Below are positions 26,886 through 36,600 of a stretch of 64,000 nt of DNA, in pieces (position 1 is the first letter of the stretch; each line of letters opens with the position of its first letter). The notes under the pieces were generated by a model. That model worked only from the letters and a program-made list of their open reading frames with translations. It made no database searches and had not been told where the DNA came from. Origin of the DNA: Hyphomicrobiales bacterium (GTDB taxonomy: Bacteria; Pseudomonadota; Alphaproteobacteria; Rhizobiales; Rhizobiaceae). The position numbers and the translations under genes are program-made. Where the stretch lies: positions 1-64,000 of the forward strand of contig UCIT01000018.1 in the NCBI GenBank assembly GCA_900472625.1, read 5' to 3'.

Positions 26886-28142
26886 TTGTCGAGAAAGCTC
26901 AATGACGCGATCACCGAGCAGATCAAGCAGGCTCCAAAAATGTTCGCTCGACAAGCTTTGGCAAAGAAACTGAGAGAGCTCGGGGTGAAGGACGATACGG
27001 TCGCAAAGTCCATTGCCGATCGGTTCGTGGCTGGTGAGACGGATCAGATCACCTTCGAGCTCGAAGGTAATGGCTTCGACCGGCAGATCGATATCCACGT
27101 GACCAAGGACGATCTGGCTGAGGTGATCCGAGACACCGAAAACTTCATGCGTGACAAGCTCCCCGAAATGGTCATGGGTATTGTACGCAAAGCCTCGAGC
27201 CTGATGTCTAAAGAGGTGAAAGCAAGGTGGCCAGAGGAGCGACTTTCAGAACGTATCAATGCCGAGCATTTCAAAGGCCGCCTGGAGCTTCGCTGGTCGG
27301 CCGGCCTCGATCCGCTAAGGATGATGCTTATCGCCGCGCGCGAGATCGGTTCGGAGTTTTCGACGAGGTTATCGCGTTCGAGGGCAAAGACGGGCATAGC
27401 TAAGCGCGAGGCGCTCTTTGTGCTCCATGTTCGTGCCTGCCAAACCGCTCAGGAGATCATCGTTCTCCTCGAGAACGGGCTCGCTGACGGTGCGTACGCG
27501 CGTTGGCGAACTCTGTACGAGGTTTCCGTTGTTGCATTTCTGATCGACAGGTTTGGCGATGCCATCGCAGAGCGTTACCTCGCTCATGATGCTATTGCCA
27601 CGCATGATATGGTCGAAAACGAATTCAAACATGCGGGAATTCCGCTGGAACCAGATAAGTTAAGCGGCGATGCCAAAGAAGTGCAACGTCTGTATCAGGC
27701 GGCGATAGAGCGTTTCGGGCATCCGTTTAAAACTCCCTACGGCTGGGCCGCCGAGAGCCTTGGGAAGAAGAAGCCTACATTCCAGGATTTGGAGCAGGCG
27801 GTAAATTGGAACGCTCTCCCTCCCGAATACAAACAGTCGAGCCAAAAAGTTCACGCTGGTGTTAGCGGTGCAATTCGTAGCCTTGCGGGTTTAGGTGGCG
27901 GTTGGTTCCTCTACGCGGGATCGTCGAACGCCGGTTTGGAAATTCCCGCAATACACACTGCATACTCTCTGCTTCAAGTGACTTCGCTTGTCTTTGGTAA
28001 CAAGAGCGATCTAACGACCCAGGCACGGATGCACTGCATGGTGGAATTCCGGGACGCGGTCGAGAGGGAATGCAACAGAGCGGCGAGGAAGTTGTACGAG
28101 GACGAATACAAAATCCGGAAGGAGCAAGCGGAGGAGGGTTAG
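26886..28142 (+). CDS. DUF5677-domain protein
   Basis: 418 residues starting at TTG with CAGGAG upstream. An N-terminal charged helical region (about 1-130) is followed by the DUF5677 core: VLHVRACQTAQEIIVLLENG, ARWRTLYEVSVVAFLI, then YKQSSQKVHAGVSGAI. The core is an all-helical domain of unknown biochemical role, often found near mobile or defence genes. No membrane segment. It appears intact and stands alone between the transposon region and the glutaredoxin gene. Confidence 0.8.
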   Translation: MSRKLNDAITEQIKQAPKMFARQALAKKLRELGVKDDTVAKSIADRFVAGETDQITFELEGNGFDRQIDIHVTKDDLAEVIRDTENFMRDKLPEMVMGIVRKASSLMSKEVKARWPEERLSERINAEHFKGRLELRWSAGLDPLRMMLIAAREIGSEFSTRLSRSRAKTGIAKREALFVLHVRACQTAQEIIVLLENGLADGAYARWRTLYEVSVVAFLIDRFGDAIAERYLAHDAIATHDMVENEFKHAGIPLEPDKLSGDAKEVQRLYQAAIERFGHPFKTPYGWAAESLGKKKPTFQDLEQAVNWNALPPEYKQSSQKVHAGVSGAIRSLAGLGGGWFLYAGSSNAGLEIPAIHTAYSLLQVTSLVFGNKSDLTTQARMHCMVEFRDAVERECNRAARKLYEDEYKIRKEQAEEG

Positions 28143-28375
28143 GGGATAATGCCGTAAGTCGGCAAGCGCTGGCAAAGTGCATCCGGGTCCAACCCCGGCA
28201 CTCGATCCCACCGGGTCTTGCCGCGGACGGTTTATGTGTCACGCCGACCATGTCCGCTCGGCCCGCGAGGAACCGCAGCAAAAGTCGAGGTTCGTGATCA
28301 AAAAGGGTTTGTCTAGAACTGCAAATGAATGCATGATGAGCATCATGTTTAAGCGCCGGTACGAAGGAAACGATG

Positions 28376-28711
28376 ATGAGAGACGTTCAGACAGAAATTG
28401 AAGAGGAAGTGAAAGCCAACGCGGTCGTTCTATTCATGAAAGGGACGCCGCAATTTCCACAATGCGGTTTCTCTGCGCGCACCGTGCAGATTCTCGAATA
28501 CCTCGGGCTTGAGTTCAAGAGTATCAATGTGCTGGAGGACGCAGAGATCAGGCAAGGTATCAAGGAATTCTCAAACTGGCCGACCATACCGCAGCTGTAT
28601 ATCAATGGTGAATTCATCGGGGGCGCAGATATCGTGCACGAGATGTTCCAAGCGAACGAATTGCAAGAGTTGCTTCAGTCGCATGGACTGGGAACTAAGC
28701 TGGCTAGCTGA
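28376..28711 (+). CDS. grxD: monothiol glutaredoxin (Grx4/GrxD family)
   Basis: 111 residues with the CGFS active site at Cys30 (PQCGFSARTV), WPTIPQLYING and the glutathione-binding GGADIVHEM. CGFS glutaredoxins carry [2Fe-2S] clusters and deliver them to target proteins, commonly with BolA-like partners. AAGGAAAC fits the second of two ATG codons. Most rhizobia have a chromosomal copy next to bolA; this isolated one may be an extra copy. Confidence 0.93.
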   Translation: MRDVQTEIEEEVKANAVVLFMKGTPQFPQCGFSARTVQILEYLGLEFKSINVLEDAEIRQGIKEFSNWPTIPQLYINGEFIGGADIVHEMFQANELQELLQSHGLGTKLAS

Positions 28712-29171
28712 GTTGGCCGCCGGCGAATTGTTCCGACAGCCAAGTAGAGCGGCGGCAACGCTCGTCGCGTTTTTGGCTGAGCATAGTATGTAGAGTCCGG
28801 GTGCGTCGGGCGAGCGCGCTGCGGCAAGGTTCGTGACACTTTCGCCTGTAAGCGTGAACATTGCCTTTAGACCATGGTAGCGTGCACGCCCCGCTAATGT
28901 GTGGGGCCTTGGGTGCCGCTCTCCTTCGGCATTAGATCACTGTTGTCCAGCTCGAATCGCTCCGGAGGCGTGTTAGGCTTTTGTTGCCTATGAACAGGCT
29001 GGAACGCAGCGTGGCAATTCGCGCTCTCTCCCATTCCGCGGCCGTGTTTTCGAGCTTTTCCTATATTAACTTAATCTTGAGCAGGCAGTCGTCAAACGCG
29101 ATTCACGCTTGATCTATACTATCTTGGCGTGAGACACCCTTATGTGAGTGGTAGTCTATTGCGAGTCTACA
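28712..29171. other. 460-bp gap before the defence-type gene
   Basis: Nothing gene-like recognised. The promoter for the giant gene at 29172 should lie here; the AT-richer part around 29060-29130 (CTATATTAACTTAATC) is the best location, but no clear consensus is visible. Confidence 0.35.
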
Positions 29172-32100
29172 ATGTCCGACGCTAGCCCAATCGAGGCGCA
29201 GGATTTCAGCGATCTGGTAAAGTCGAAGATTGACGAGATCAGACCGAGGCTCCTTGACCTGTCCGCTAAGAATCCGCTGGTCTCTCTCAGTTTCGGATCC
29301 CGAGCTGCCGGTTATGTCCGCGTGGTCGACGAGCTTCCAGATCGGATGTTTTACTCCCTCACTACCGACAGCTCGTTGGATTTTCGCCCCTTGCCGCCTC
29401 TGGAAGATGGCCCACCGGACGAACAGCGGCCAGCATTTCTCGAAGCCCTCGCCGTGGCGGTTCTAACCGATGAGTTCTTCCTTGAGCAACATGCAAAGCT
29501 CGATGCGGATGCCGTGGACTACCCGGACCTTGCGCGGCAGCTCGAACGTGATCTCAAGGACCGTCTTCGCGAAACTTTGGGCATGCCAAAGCGCGTTACG
29601 CGACGTGACGAGTCTCTCACTCAGCATGCGCGAAATCACAACATCGATCCATCGTTTGACCTCCCCGATGCGACCGATGACGTTCAAGCCAAACACGATG
29701 ACGACCACATTCAAACGCTTCTGCTAGGCCCGGACTTGGAACGTCGCCTGAACGGCTTGATGGCAAAGGGGAAGACCTGGCAGCAAGAGACGGGGCTTAA
29801 TTTGCTCCGCGGAGCCTTTGGGTTCCTCGAATGGAAGGATCCAAAGCGCGGTGATAACCGTGTCTACTACTCGCCCTTGGTGCTCCTTCCGACTTCAATG
29901 ACCCGCACGAAGACGGCGGCCGGCCCCGTTTTCAGCGTGGAGGGCGCTGGAGAAGAGGCCGAGACAAACTTGGTTCTTCGTGAAAAGCTTAGACGGGAAT
30001 ACGATATTGAACTCCCGATCTTTTCCGGCGGTTCTCTGGAGGCTTTCTTCGAGGAGGTCGCAGGCGTAGAGCAGACGAAGGTGCCTTGGCGCGTTCGCCG
30101 TTGGGCTGTTTTCGGAATTTTTCCCGCGGCACGCATGGCGATGTACGAGGATCTCGACACGAGCGTCTCGGATTTCTCTAAGAACAACGTCATTGAAAAC
30201 CTGCTTGTTGGCTCTGAGGCCGGGAAAGCTGGAGCGATCGCGGACGAATACGAGGTGGACGCACCAGAGATCGAAGCCCACGTGCCGCATCTTGTGAAGA
30301 AGGCGGACGCATCGCAATTTGGCGTACTTGTGGACCTGGTGACAGGCAAGAATATCGCAGTCGAGGGACCTCCTGGGACAGGCAAGTCCGACACGATCGT
30401 AAATTCGATCGCTGCAGCCCTGGCCAAGGGGAAGAAGATTCTGTTCGTGGCGGAAAAATCCGCAGCGCTCAAAGTTGTTCAGTCCCGTCTGGAGGAAGTT
30501 GGCCTGGGCGAATTCGTGCTTCCGTTGCTTGCTGGCAAGAGCAGCCGTGAGGAGTTTATGGATTCCCTCCGCGGCCGCCTGGCCGCGGTAGAGCCTTCTC
30601 CGCGGTTTATGAGACAAGAACGAGATCGGTTCGTGGCCGCGAGAGATCGCCTTGGTCGTTATGTAACTATCCTCTCTGACGAGTGGAACGGCACGGGCAA
30701 GACTGTTCACCACGTCATCGGAGCGTCGATCGCGACCCAGGATCGTCTTGTCGACTTGCCAGCAACCGCGTTCGGGGAGCATCGCCTTCCAAGCACGGAC
30801 TTCAAAGACCACGAGATAACTAGCCTAGTGGAGGCGGTCGGAGAGCTATCTCGAGCGGCATCAACCGATGCAGCGCAGCGTCCGTACTGGCGCGCTAGTA
30901 CATGCCTGGACACAAGTCCCTTCAAGATGAACGCGATTCAGGCGGTCTCAGAGCGTGCGGCGCAAGCATATGACGATCTCAATGCTGCGCTCGATGCACT
31001 GAACAATTTGGCTGGCACGTCTCTTGGTGTCGAAGCAGCAGTCGATCTGTCCCGAGTCGCCGGCCATGTCGCTGAATGGCGGCCTGATGCCCTGAGTTCG
31101 GAAGACGTCGCAGTCTTGTGTGTCGCATCTCCAGGGCTTTACTTCGATTTTCTAAGTCGCTGCGACTTGGCGCAAGCGAAGGCGACCAAGCTGTCTGAAA
31201 TGGTCGTCGATCCTTTCCAAGAGGGCCTTGCGCCCGGCTTGGTTCGCATCGCCGATATATGTCAGGCGAGTGGTGCGAAGAATCTTAGCGCCTCAGACCG
31301 ATTACTGGAAATCGAGTTTCACCGAGATGCTGTAGCGACCGGGGAACAGCTGCTCGAGGGGGTCAGCAAGTTTCTTCGTAGGGTGAGCGGAGCCTCTGAA
31401 TGGACTGTTGGGGATGTTCGGAGTGCAGCGAAGCTTTGGTCCGGTGTCGAAAATCGTGTCGTTGCCCAACGACGGTCGAACCTCATCGATGCGTCATCGA
31501 TCGAGACGCTAAAGTCGCTTCTCGGTCGAGCCGCAGTCCTGCGAGAGCGACATGCTGAGCTTGCTTCTGTCATATCGACCAAGAGCCGAATGAGAGCTGC
31601 AGATCTGGAGGGGCCGCTGGCGGAAATTCGTCAAGCAGGTCCGCTTAGTTTCCTTTCTAGTTCGTTCAAACAAGCAAAAGCATTCTATCTGTCGATTTCC
31701 AGGAGGGGAGGATTCGAAAAGATCACTGCGATTGATGATCTGGATCAGCTTCGGGTCTATCTGGAAGATGAAGAGGCGTTCAACGAAAGAGCGATACGCA
31801 GCGGCGTTTTCGGTTCGAGTTTCGATGGGCGAGATACTGAATTCCAAGTCTTCGCAGGACTAGTTGAGTTTTACGAAGGTATCGACAAGGTGCTGCCTGG
31901 GTTCGAGCATCGGGAAATTCGGTCTTTCCTCAAGACTGCCGACGCGGATCTCGTCAATGGGCTACCTGCTGTCGACGGGCTGCCACCGGAGACGAAGCTT
32001 GGAGGGATAGCAGAGTTCGCGGGCAGCTCTGCAAACAGACTCGTCAGGCTACGAGAAGCTCATGAAGAGCTCGTGGAGTTGGAGAAATTATTGCGGCCGG

Positions 32101-34040
32101 CGGCGAAGGCTATCGAGCCATCAGCCTTCCGTTCCTTATCTGCCGAAGTAGAACGCTTCCACGCTACAACGGCTGAGCTCGACAGTTTCGTTCACGGGGC
32201 GAAGCTCGGGCAACGTTTTGCCGGTTGGAAGACAGACAGTGCCAAGACACGAAATCTGCTGGAGATAGCGTCTGTTCTTGAGGAATCGGTTTGCATCGGA
32301 GACATGATCCGAGCCTCTTTGTCCGCAGGCACTTTCGCTGACCTGGCTCGGCACGCGGCTCAGGCTGTCACCGCGAATGAGAAGGCCGGGCAGGCCGCTG
32401 CCGCGGCATCTGCCGAAGGCGCGTGCGATTTACTACGCAATGCCAATTCAAGCGATCCAGCTGCCGTCTCCCGATTCTTCTCAGAAGCGGCGAAGGATCG
32501 CGAAGGTCTTGAGGCAGCCATATCAGTAGCGAAGGCTCGAGCTCAGGTCGCTCGTCTCGGGATGCTCGATTCCGTAGATTTGCTCAGGAGGCAAACCGGA
32601 ACGTGGGAACAGCTTCCAAGCAAGGTAGAAGCCTTGGTGCGGAGAGCCGCAGCTGAGCGAGTATACCGTCAATACGGCGGTGAACTTTCTCAGTTTTCCG
32701 GAAAGCAGCTTGAGGACTTGCGAGCTGAATTCAAACATGCCGATGACAACGTCCGCCGGCTTTCACGCAAGGCGCTCAGGTCAGAACTGATTGAAAACGC
32801 GAGACCTGCACTTGGGACTTCGAGGGGTAGGGTAGGCGACTTTGCCGAAATGGGCCTCCTCGAATATCTGGCGGGCCAGAAGAGGATTCGAGTTCCGTTA
32901 AGAGACATCACCCGTCGCGCCGGCCGCGCACTGCTGGAACTCAAACCTTGCTGGATCATGTCGCCCTTGGCAGTCGCGCAATTCATTCCGAAAGGCTCGA
33001 TAAACTTCGACATCTGTGTCATCGACGAAGCGTCCCAGATGCCGCCGGAAGATGCCATCGGCGCGCTTTTCCGCGCTCAACAAGCGATGATTGTCGGCGA
33101 TACCAAGCAGCTTCCCCCGACAAACTTCTTCCATAAGGTTTACGCCGACGAAGACGAAGACAGCGAGAATTCGGATGCTGTCACCCAAGAATCGGTGCTG
33201 GAAATGGCTAACAGTGCGTTTCGTCCTCGTAGAATGTTGCGCTGGCACTATCGATCCCGCCACTCGGGGCTGATCAAATTCTCCAACAGGACGATGTATG
33301 ACGACGATCTCGTCGTCTTCCCCTCTGCCAACGAGGACGATCCATCGATGGGCGTGTTTTCCACGTTCACCGGCGGCATTTACAAAGCCGGGCTAAACCC
33401 CGCTGAAGGCGAAGCGGTACTCCATCGACCTCGGGATTAAGCACCCCGACTGGCCGAACGGGTTTATCATGGGCGTCGAGTGCGACGGTGCGACATATCA
33501 CTCGTCGAGCTCCGCCAGAGACAGAGATCGCCACCGACAAGAAGTCCTCGAGAACCTCGGCTGGAAGATTCACCGAATTTGGAGCACGGATTGGTTCAGC
33601 AACCCGAACAGGGAAGCGGACCGACTGAGGAAAGCGATTGAGGCGCGCCTTCTGGAGTTGAAGGCCCGCGGGTCGAAGCCGCTTTCCGAGCTGCCGATCA
33701 TGGTACGTCACCATGAAGCTGGCGGGCCGGATGGTGAAACGAAGCCAGTTGAATCGCAAAGCGAGGCGATTGTTGTTCAATCTTCCGCTAAGCCCGCGAC
33801 TCCCGCTCCAAAGACTGTCACCGTCAGGCTCGGGGATACTGTGAGGCTGCGATACCTAGATAAAACCCAAGAGACCTACCAGTTCAAGATCGTGAAAGAA
33901 CCAAGCCAGCCGGAGCGGGGGATAGTCAACCATACGGCTCCGCTGGCCAAGTGTGTAATGGATACGAAGAGGGCGAGGAAATCGAAATACTCCTCGGAAG
34001 CCAAATCCGCAAAGCCGTGTTGGAGAACATTGTCCGTTAG
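29172..34040 (+). pseudogene. DUF4011-SF1 helicase-Vsr-like giant gene with internal deletion
   Basis: The intact 5' part (to 33440) encodes a DUF4011-type N-terminus (PRLLDLSAKNPLVSLS), Walker A GPPGTGKSD near residue 400, a long helical insertion, then Walker B CVIDEASQMPPEDA, GDTKQLPP and RWHYRSRH. After NPAEGEAV it ends out of frame; RYSIDLGIKHPDWPNG resumes the other frame and leads to a Vsr/DUF559-like nuclease segment (GVECDGATYHSS, GWKIHRIWSTDWF) and a GreA-like C-terminal domain (VRLGDTVRLRYLD), with another frameshift before EGEEIEILLGSQIRKAV at the end. The second RecA lobe (motifs IV-VI, several hundred residues) is missing. This architecture is known as a phage-defence protein (called Hhe, as I recall). 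Probably inactive. Confidence 0.85.
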
Positions 34041-34117
34041 GTGTGAGAGCTCTTTACCTTGACGCGGGGAAGCGCGAACACTGGTCATTCGGCTCGATTC
34101 TAGCACCAGAGGAACAA

Positions 34118-34615
34118 ATGAGTACGCGCGTGGGATCCCGAATATTGAACACCGACTTCATTTATTTCAATGAGGGCGCGTACGGCACTGTATTCGTGGA
34201 TAACGCGGCAAGGCGCGTTACAAAATTGTATCGGCGCGACGGCAATCCGGAAGATCACAGTCGCCAAGTATTTGCTTCTGAATGGGAGGCATTGGCTAAA
34301 GCTTCGGAGAACGACGCCCTGCACCTGCTGGTGATGGCGCCGGTGGCACGAGTGTCAAATTATGAAGTGGTGGACGCCGAAGGAAAGAACATTACAGCCG
34401 ATTTTCTTGATGATGCCGGGCTCGAGGGAGCGTTGATTGAGGGTGCCTTTCGCAAAATCGGTTCGGTCGATGCACCAAATAAGGACGAGATACGCGCTGC
34501 ATTTCAGGCTGCAGGTATCTGGCACATCAATGATGCTTCGGTCATCCAGGATGTTGAAGGCAACATCACCAAGGTAATTGATTTCGGCATGAGGGATATC
34601 GAGCTTGAGTGGTGA
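34118..34615 (+). CDS. protein-kinase-like protein, short and degenerate
   Basis: 165 residues; ATG at 34118 with AGAGGAACA upstream. Sequence features resemble a minimal protein-kinase fold: a glycine-rich-loop-like FNEGAYGTVF (17-26), Lys36 in RRVTKLYRR, a catalytic-loop-like GIWHINDASV (133-142, with HIND in place of HxD), and KVIDFGMRD (152-160) with the metal-binding DFG. It is much shorter than canonical kinases, so activity is doubtful; related HipA- or RIO-like phosphotransfer is possible. It lies 78 bp after the broken defence gene and directly abuts a glycerate-kinase remnant. Confidence 0.6.
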   Translation: MSTRVGSRILNTDFIYFNEGAYGTVFVDNAARRVTKLYRRDGNPEDHSRQVFASEWEALAKASENDALHLLVMAPVARVSNYEVVDAEGKNITADFLDDAGLEGALIEGAFRKIGSVDAPNKDEIRAAFQAAGIWHINDASVIQDVEGNITKVIDFGMRDIELEW

Positions 34616-35103
34616 AGGCAGCGTCAAAGCTGGCCGAGAAATCCGGTATCCGTGCTGTAATCCTCTCAGACGCGATCGAGGGTGAATCACGCGACATCGC
34701 GTCAATGCACGCAGCGATCGCAAGGAGCATTGCCACTCACGGCGAGCCCTTTGAGAGACCTGTGCTACTGCTGTCTGGAGGGGAGACCACGCTGACCTTG
34801 AAGCCCGAGTCGGGCAGAGGCGGCCGAAACACCGAATTTGCGCTGGCTGCCGCAATCGCACTCCACGGATTTGACGTCCAACTTCTTGCCGCAGATACCG
34901 ACGGCGTCGACGGCACCGGTGATAACGCAGGGGCCTTCGCCGACGGAAGGACCTTTGCTCGTATGACGCAGGCGAGCTTGGATCCGGTGAGGCACCTTGG
35001 CACAAACGACAGCTATAAAGCGTTTGAAGCGATCGGTGATCTGTTCAAGCCGGGACCGACCGGGACGAACGTGAATGACTTCAGGGCGCTACTCATCAGA
35101 TAG
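34609..35103 (+). pseudogene. glycerate 2-kinase (MOFRL family), C-terminal remnant
   Basis: Encodes the C-terminal MOFRL domain of GckA/TtuD-type glycerate kinases: VLLLSGGETTLTL, GRGGRNTEFALAAA and AADTDGVDGTGDNAGA, ending RALLIR. The N-terminal two thirds of the roughly 420-residue enzyme is absent. The GTG at 34609 lies inside the last codons of the kinase-like gene, which marks a recombination junction. It cannot be an active glycerate kinase. Confidence 0.85.
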
Positions 35104-35161
35104 CAGCTGATCGACGTGGGTCTTGATTGCAAATCCACTCCTGGTGGTGTATGCAACAGCT

Positions 35162-35635
35162 ATGCGCAAGCCAAGACCTGTTGACCCTCGTATATGTTCC
35201 ATCGATGCCGCTCTGAAGGTAATCGGAGAGAAATGGGCGCTGTTGGCGATCCGAGAGCTTACATTCGGCTCCGGAAAGTTCGATGAGATCGTGAAGAACA
35301 CCGGCGCGCCCAGAGATGTTCTCGCAGCCAAGCTCAAGTCGCTGGAAGCCTTTGGCATTGTCGTGAAGGAGAAGTACGAAGACAGGCCGGTTCGATATCA
35401 GTATCGACTGTCCGAGTCCGGCAACCAACTCTTCGCTATCCTGCACGCCATCAGGGACTGGGGCGACAAGTTTGTCCGCGACGATCCCGAGAACGTTGTC
35501 GTGTTCAAGCACTCATGCGGTGCCGTGCTCCATCCGAAATTTGTCTGCTCTGATTGTGGTGAGGAGCTTAAAATTGGCAGCGTATCCTCGGAGCGTGACT
35601 TGCACCGATCCGACTTGGCTGAATTGGCTGAATGA
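35162..35635 (+). CDS. HxlR-family winged-helix regulator
   Basis: Winged-helix HxlR regulator of about 157 residues (DPRICSIDAALKVIGEKWAL near the start, then RELTFGSGKFDEIVKNTG and the wing YEDRPVRYQYRLSESG). A C-terminal extension with three cysteines (HSCGAVLHPKFVCSDCGEE) could bind a metal. Cys in the N-terminal ICSID position is typical of redox- or electrophile-sensing members. The start is uncertain (ATG 35162, or upstream to 35123; no clear ribosome site). Confidence 0.85.
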   Translation: MRKPRPVDPRICSIDAALKVIGEKWALLAIRELTFGSGKFDEIVKNTGAPRDVLAAKLKSLEAFGIVVKEKYEDRPVRYQYRLSESGNQLFAILHAIRDWGDKFVRDDPENVVVFKHSCGAVLHPKFVCSDCGEELKIGSVSSERDLHRSDLAELAE

Positions 35636-35823
35636 GTTGGCATCGCCGTTTTTCGTACGCCTCCAGATGAAGCTTCATGCATCCGCGGAGTGTCACGGCC
35701 TTGTCTTCCCAACGCCTGTAGGACTTAATCCCGCGCCTATTGACTGTGTATGTTGACAGCGCGCGTCATGTCTGCGGTAACACATGGGCGCGCCGACCGT
35801 TTTGTTACAAATTACGGAGCAGG

Positions 35824-36401
35824 TCACCGCTTGACAGCCGCGTCCGCCAATGACTTCGATCTCGTTTCCAGCTGCGCGAATTTGAAATACGCCATCTGGC
35901 CCAAGTCCTTTGTCATCAAAATCGACGACGACTTTTAACCGTCCTTTCTGGCAGAGAACGGATTGTTCGAAGCTATGATGTTGAGTGTGCGTGAAAACAG
36001 AGTGAGGCTTCCGATACGGTGGACGGGTGTTGGATGGAGCCGCGCCGCGCGTTCGCCAAGATACTCCGGCCAGTTGCCATACTCGTCCTTGCTTCTCTTC
36101 GAATTGATTTTTTCGGAATGATATGTTCAACATGCACGCTATCGGCCCCGAGAATGTCCAACTCCGCGTGGTTGCCGTGCTTCGCGAGTTCGAGCTGCTC
36201 AAGGCAATATCGTGCTCGCTCCATGATATTTGACGTGAAGTCGGCGTTTGCAAACTCATGCAGGAACTTCTCGTCAGATGGGTATTCTTAGCGGTATGCG
36301 GCGAGCTCGTCCAGAATCGGATCGTTCACATCTAGCTCACAGAGTTTGGCGAAAAGCCTCTCTCTGTCGTTTGATCTCTCGCGGCATACGTGACGCCGCA
36401 A
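35824..36401 (-). pseudogene. DUF262/DUF1524 (GmrSD-like) nuclease, 3' remnant split by TnpB element
   Basis: C-terminal part of a GmrSD-type modification-dependent nuclease in several frames. LRRHVCRERSNDRERLFAKL starts at the element edge; an in-frame stop at 36288 precedes EYPSDEKFLHEFANADFTSN; the HNH-type motif VEHIIPKK follows; a frameshift leads to EYGNWPEYLGERAARLHPTP and VHRIGSLTLFS; a further shift gives DLGQMAYFKFAQLETRSKSL and the stop at 35824. A short upstream stretch on the far side of the inserted element (38585-38640, GNIGLRFFD) joins in frame. The N-terminal domain is missing. Confidence 0.8.
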
Positions 36402-36402
36402 T

Positions 36403-36600
36403 GTGAACACTCCCGGCCCTAGAGGACCGGGCTTCCCGTCCACCGGAGGCCACGGCCTCTGGCAGGGGGAAACGTTTGTCACTAAACGGCCAATGCCGCG
36501 ACGATGCTTTCCGTTTTGGGCTTCAGGAACAGATAGCGGCCGATCATCTCGGCGGCGTGCAGGTCGGCATCCCAGACGCGCTCATCGAAGGAAGCCCTGA
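36403..36600 (-). ncRNA. candidate omega-RNA (right-end guide RNA) of the TnpB element
   Basis: In characterised TnpB systems the guide RNA spans the 3' end of tnpB and the right end of the element, and its guide is the flanking host sequence. Here the region downstream of and overlapping the tnpB 3' end holds a GC-rich hairpin (36410-36431) close to the edge. The guide would be read from 36402 downward into the nuclease remnant. Extent and expression are inference. Confidence 0.4.
36410..36431. repeat. right-end hairpin repeat of the TnpB element
   Basis: CTCCCGGCCCT followed by AGAGGACCGGG: a short hairpin that recurs in the same orientation at 38507-38528 with only two differences. Such subterminal hairpins are recognised by TnpA in this superfamily. 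Confidence 0.8.
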
